64,000 bases of DNA from JBGSIC01 sp041751875 (GTDB lineage: Bacteria > Bdellovibrionota > FAC87 > UBA2466 > JACKAF01). The DNA lies in assembly GCA_041751875.1 (NCBI GenBank), contig JBGSIC010000029.1:434001-498000 (forward strand), in the 5' to 3' direction. Made by a program: the position numbers and the translations under genes. The notes under the pieces were generated by a model. The model made no database searches. It had not been told where the DNA came from and was given only the letters and a program-made list of their open reading frames with translations. Each line of letters opens with the position of its first letter. The stretch's first letter is position 1. Positions 60,759 through 64,000 of this stretch are shown here, piece after piece.

Positions 60759-61676
60759 GTGTTGGCAAACTCTTCAGAAAAAGTGCCGCCCACTTCAATG
60801 AAGACGTTCGGCACATTGCTGGCCTTCCTGTTTATTTGGTCTCCCAGCGGAAAATCAGAAAAAGGTTCGTTGGTTTCCACTTGTGAGGCAGAAGTTGCCG
60901 CGAGGTATTTAGTGCAAGAAGAGAGTTTTTTTCAAGACAACTTTTTCGTTCGGCTAAACGCATCGGCCCCGCGAACGTCAGAGGCCTATTTGTTTCTACA
61001 TGGATTTCCCGCGGAGCCGCCGTTGGATCCGAAGTTACGTGAAGGATGGCCCAGCATTCCTGAAAAGGGGATCGACATCGCACAAGCGTTGCACCTAGCT
61101 ACCGGAAACGACGCCTACGTTATGCATTACGCCGGATTAGGACGGAGCAAAGGAGTCTTTAGTTTTACCCACTCCATTGAAGAAGCGATAGCCTTTGCGG
61201 AGCACCTTCGCGCTTCGGGTTACAAGCGTGTGCATGTAGTGGGACATAGTTGGGGGGGACTTGTAGCCATACAGGTCTACAAACGTCTTGCTGATACCAC
61301 GGCTAAGCTTGTTTTGATTGCCCCCTACACAAATATTCCGGACAGACGTGTGCTTACACCTCTGCTGAATTCGTTCGCTCAAGTCTATCCGAATCGCTTT
61401 GAAGAAAAAGGGGTTACTGCGGATGATCTTATCAATCAGATGCTCGAAGTAAAAAGAACAGCACCTCCTTCCCGAACAATCGCGGAATCATTTTTTTCAC
61501 CCGTACAGCTGACGGTCATACAAGGTCGCGCAGACGAGGAAGTGAGCCCGGAGTCGACCAAGGCTTTCTGTTCCATTGCGTCAGCTCGTTCGAAGTATGT
61601 GGAACTCGAAGGTGACCACAGTTTCTCCGAGAATCGTTCAGTCTTGCTAGAGAATGTACAGAAGGCGGTGCACTGA
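60759..61676 (+). CDS. Exported alpha/beta hydrolase
   Basis: 305 residues from the GTG at 60759, with GGGGGAGG eight bases upstream; an ATG at 60798 lacks one. The N-terminus contains a signal-like segment ('FGTLLAFLFIWSPSG'). The hydrolase core shows the oxyanion 'FLHGFPAEPP', nucleophile S164 in 'VGHSWGGLVA', the acidic residue in 'GRADEEVSP' and His in 'EGDHSFSE'. Substrate unknown, perhaps esters or peptides in the periplasm. The acyltransferase gene follows two bases later. Confidence 0.87.
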   Translation: MLANSSEKVPPTSMKTFGTLLAFLFIWSPSGKSEKGSLVSTCEAEVAARYLVQEESFFQDNFFVRLNASAPRTSEAYLFLHGFPAEPPLDPKLREGWPSIPEKGIDIAQALHLATGNDAYVMHYAGLGRSKGVFSFTHSIEEAIAFAEHLRASGYKRVHVVGHSWGGLVAIQVYKRLADTTAKLVLIAPYTNIPDRRVLTPLLNSFAQVYPNRFEEKGVTADDLINQMLEVKRTAPPSRTIAESFFSPVQLTVIQGRADEEVSPESTKAFCSIASARSKYVELEGDHSFSENRSVLLENVQKAVH

Positions 61677-61677
61677 A

Positions 61678-62310
61678 GTGGGTTTCTTCAACCGCATAAA
61701 GTGCTTAAGGCAAGTAGACCTTTTAGGGGATAGCTCTCAAGTTCTCATCTCTAAAGCGACACATCTGGTGTTTGCTGAGGGGGCAAAAGTCAAAGTGGAG
61801 CAAGGAGTCTTTAGTGTGGGCTACCCGCTTCCCGATCGACCGGAACTTCCGGCTCTGAACAAAAGCACAATCCAGTTGGGTAAAAATGCACGTCTTATTT
61901 GCCGGGGTAACGTTTTTATCGGGGAGGGCACGTACATACGCCTCGCGGATAACGCGGTGATGGAGTTTGACGGGGACAACGTTGTTGGTCGGAACAGCAT
62001 CCTGTTCTGCGAAACCCGTATGCATTTTGGAAGGCGCGCCTCGTGTTCATGGGGCGTAACTCTTATGGATGACGACGGACATAGCTTCGCGCGATCGGAT
62101 GGCACGCCCTTGAGAAAGATTCGACGGCCTTTAGTTCTAGAATCTGACGTAGGAGTGCAAATGAACGTTACCATTCCCAAAGGGATTACCGTTGGGCACC
62201 ACGCGACCATATCGGCAAACACCACAGTTCGTCGCGACATAAAACCATTTAGTTTAGTTTACGAAGAATCCGCTCTTCGCGAGAGAGAAGGGATTGTTTT
62301 TAGAGTTTAA
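61678..62310 (+). CDS. Hexapeptide-repeat acyltransferase
   Basis: About 210 residues from the GTG at 61678; an ATG at 61654 overlaps the hydrolase and is an alternative. Left-handed beta-helix repeats are seen ('LICRGNVFIGEGTYI', 'NVVGRNSILFCETRM') with the catalytic-region 'DDDGHSFAR' and a final 'GVQMNVTIPKGITVGHH'. It resembles maltose/galactoside O-acetyltransferases or LPS-decorating enzymes. The gene is in an operon with the hydrolase and the downstream kinase (three-base gap). Confidence 0.87.
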   Translation: MGFFNRIKCLRQVDLLGDSSQVLISKATHLVFAEGAKVKVEQGVFSVGYPLPDRPELPALNKSTIQLGKNARLICRGNVFIGEGTYIRLADNAVMEFDGDNVVGRNSILFCETRMHFGRRASCSWGVTLMDDDGHSFARSDGTPLRKIRRPLVLESDVGVQMNVTIPKGITVGHHATISANTTVRRDIKPFSLVYEESALREREGIVFRV

Positions 62311-62313
62311 TTT

Positions 62314-64000
62314 ATGAAAGTATTTAGCCCAGCGAAACAGAATGTGAGCCAAATTGTCCCCATCGGACTTCTGGGCATTGGGCTTGTACTTTTTGTGTTC
62401 AGTGCTTTCAACTACCAGAATTTGGGTTGGTTCCCTTGGTTGCTGGGTTCACGTATTGGTCTGGTAGCGCTTGCCTTTGCCCTGGTCATTTATCTGAGCA
62501 CGAATGCAACCGAGTTTCGCAACTGGCACACACTTTACTTCACCGTGGTTTTGGCGGCCCAAGCAAGTTGGGGAATTTTAGAGAACCCGATGTCGGTTGA
62601 GTTCTACAGCTATTGCGGGCTGCTTTATATTCTAGCGGCTTTGACCTACAGCGGAAGTTTTAGCCAGTGGGCCCATTCGTTCGGGGTCGTACAACTGACA
62701 TTTCTTTTTTTACCAATTCTATTTAAGGATGAGAGCCTTCGCTCCTCTTTTCGCGACGTAGTGGATCATTTTAGTATGGCGTTTGCCTACTTCATTATCG
62801 GAGTTCCTATTCTCAAGTTGAACTGCGATAAGTTTATTGCCAACAAAGAACGAGCACATCTCCATCGGGAGCTTATGTTGCAAAAAGAAAAAGCATTGGA
62901 GCAAGAACGTGAGATTAACTCAGAGATCCTAGAGAAGTTGGAGAAAGCGCGACTAAAAATAGAAAAAGAATCGAAACTCGCCGCGTTGGGACAAGTGGCA
63001 ACCCAAGTTGCACATGATATCGCCTCACCTTTGGTCGCGCTCAATTTTACTCTTAAGGATGCAGACCTCCTGCCCAAAGAGAATGCTGAGATCATGAAGG
63101 GTGCCGTGGCTCGTATTCAAGCCATTAGCGAAGGACTTTTGAAGGAGTACCGTCGCAGTCAGTCGCTTGGTGGGGAAAGCGACGAACCGGTAAGGGAGGT
63201 CGTGATGCTTCTTCCGTTAGTGGAAGAAGTATTGCGTGAAAAGCGGTGCCAGTACCGCGAGAGGCCAGAAGTTAGCTTTGAAACGAAAAACCTCACGTAC
63301 GGTGTTTTCTGTGGTGTTGAAGAGAATGATTTTAAGCGTCTCCTTTCAAACATAATCAATAATGCGGTCGAAGCCACTTGGGGCAGCGGCGTAGTGACCG
63401 TTAGTATGGAAGTCACCTCAGAAAGAATGAAGCTTGTTATCAGTGACCAAGGCCGGGGGATCCCAACTGAGCTTTTAACCAAGGTCACGGAGTCTGGATT
63501 TACAGCGGGTAAAGCGAGTGGCTCGGGCTTGGGACTTTTTCACGCTAGAGAGTGCGCTTCGAGTTGGAATGGGAATCTTTCCATTAATTCAGTCGTGGGA
63601 GAGGGAACTCGCGTAGAGCTGGACCTCCCGCTGGCGTCTGCTCCAAGTTGGTTTGTTAGCGAACTTGCAGTGGGAAAAGAGACCGAGGTGGTAATAGTCG
63701 ACGATGAGAAAGAGGTGCATCAATCATGGGAGAAACGTTTTTCCCATCGTCCGCAGGTTCGACTCCACCATTTCTTCGAACCAGAAGGGGTGATGAAATG
63801 GTTTTTAGAAAGGCCAGCCAGCTCAAGTGCCCCACTATTTTTGGTGGACTATGAATTACCCGGTAGTCAGTACAGTGGCCTAAGTTTGGTCGAACGACTG
63901 GGCGTCGGAGCACGAGCAGTCATGGTGAGCTCGGCGGCGCGCGAGCTGACCAATTGCTATTCCAAGGTAATTGAGCGGCTGGGAGTCCGCTTGCTGCCCA
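62314..64000 (+). CDS. Hybrid sensor histidine kinase, truncated by the window end
   Basis: 562 codons are seen and the frame is open to the end, so the C-terminus is missing. The N-terminal 170 residues hold about six hydrophobic segments. A coiled coil (about 185-225) leads to the HisKA box 'QVATQVAHDIASPLVALNF' and an ATPase with 'LLSNIINNAVEA', 'ISDQGRGI' and 'GSGLGLFHAREC'. A receiver-like domain follows: 'EVVIVDDEKEVHQSW' with the predicted phospho-acceptor Asp in 'PLFLVDYELPG'. The acidic pocket is present, so it could be phosphorylated. It starts three bases after the acyltransferase stop, in the same operon. Confidence 0.93.
   Translation, partial: MKVFSPAKQNVSQIVPIGLLGIGLVLFVFSAFNYQNLGWFPWLLGSRIGLVALAFALVIYLSTNATEFRNWHTLYFTVVLAAQASWGILENPMSVEFYSYCGLLYILAALTYSGSFSQWAHSFGVVQLTFLFLPILFKDESLRSSFRDVVDHFSMAFAYFIIGVPILKLNCDKFIANKERAHLHRELMLQKEKALEQEREINSEILEKLEKARLKIEKESKLAALGQVATQVAHDIASPLVALNFTLKDADLLPKENAEIMKGAVARIQAISEGLLKEYRRSQSLGGESDEPVREVVMLLPLVEEVLREKRCQYRERPEVSFETKNLTYGVFCGVEENDFKRLLSNIINNAVEATWGSGVVTVSMEVTSERMKLVISDQGRGIPTELLTKVTESGFTAGKASGSGLGLFHARECASSWNGNLSINSVVGEGTRVELDLPLASAPSWFVSELAVGKETEVVIVDDEKEVHQSWEKRFSHRPQVRLHHFFEPEGVMKWFLERPASSSAPLFLVDYELPGSQYSGLSLVERLGVGARAVMVSSAARELTNCYSKVIERLGVRLLP

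Noticed and set aside
1..64000. CRISPR arrays, tRNA genes, insertion sequences, phage genes or an integrated island
   Set aside because: No regularly spaced repeats, no cloverleaf or transposase-like product, and no flanking target duplications were recognised by reading; small or degenerate elements could be missed without a search.

Overview
The window is a gene-dense bacterial chromosome segment with no rRNA, tRNA, CRISPR array, phage or insertion sequence that I could recognise. About sixty protein genes are supported. Most carry a Sec signal peptide, a lipobox or a Tat signal. That exported load, together with a compact haem-biosynthesis operon, c-type cytochrome-like proteins, a MASE1 sensor kinase and two superoxide dismutases, fits a Gram-negative bacterium of the Bdellovibrionota or an old 'delta-proteobacterial' type. 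This placement is inference from gene content; no marker gene settles it.

Layout. (1) 1-10.6 kb, minus strand: a near-complete haem operon in transcription order hemA, hemC, hemD, hemB, hemL, sensor kinase, response regulator, hemE, hemN, then a deacetylase-like gene. The genes mostly overlap by a few bases, and a two-component system is embedded among the enzymes. (2) 10.7-20.4 kb: a HEAT-repeat protein, a beta-barrel-like protein, a thioredoxin-fold DUF255 protein overlapping a Rieske ferredoxin, a CAP-domain protein, ArfB, an S9 peptidase and small envelope proteins. (3) 19.3-29.8 kb: an unusual locus. A 2173-residue exported protein is transcribed divergently from a 351-residue exported protein, and the pair is flanked by two paralogous lipoproteins. 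(4) 29.9-34.6 kb: a periplasmic redox set with three proteins bearing one CxxCH each, a Tat-exported protein and an Fe/Mn superoxide dismutase. (5) 34.9-49.5 kb: an exported methyltransferase-like protein, a MASE1/PAS kinase, acyltransferases, a half-size Gdt1 transporter, a ferritin-like protein, two GNAT proteins (one apparently exported), a papain-like protease, an acyltransferase-3 membrane protein and an MFS transporter. (6) 49.4-64 kb: an exported protein built from four HTH-like repeats, MsrB, a trypsin-like protease, a second CAP protein, a PhyH dioxygenase, an alcohol dehydrogenase, SodC, a NucA-type nuclease, an ABC-F ATPase, a small ORF, a hydrolase and hexapeptide acyltransferase pair, and a hybrid histidine kinase that runs off the end.

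How it fits together. The haem operon supplies tetrapyrrole to an envelope rich in cytochrome-like proteins. Oxidant defence is spread across compartments (Fe/Mn-SOD, SodC, exported MsrB, ferritin-like protein). A second theme is exported hydrolases and exported proteins whose folds normally need cytoplasmic cofactors or DNA (GNAT, methyltransferase, multi-HTH). These are the best candidates for undescribed biology, with the giant-protein/paired-lipoprotein locus.

Many starts were moved from the longest ORF to an internal codon with a Shine-Dalgarno sequence or signal peptide; each entry says so. Most stretches between genes are under 300 bases and hold only promoters or hairpins; the longer ones are listed as features.
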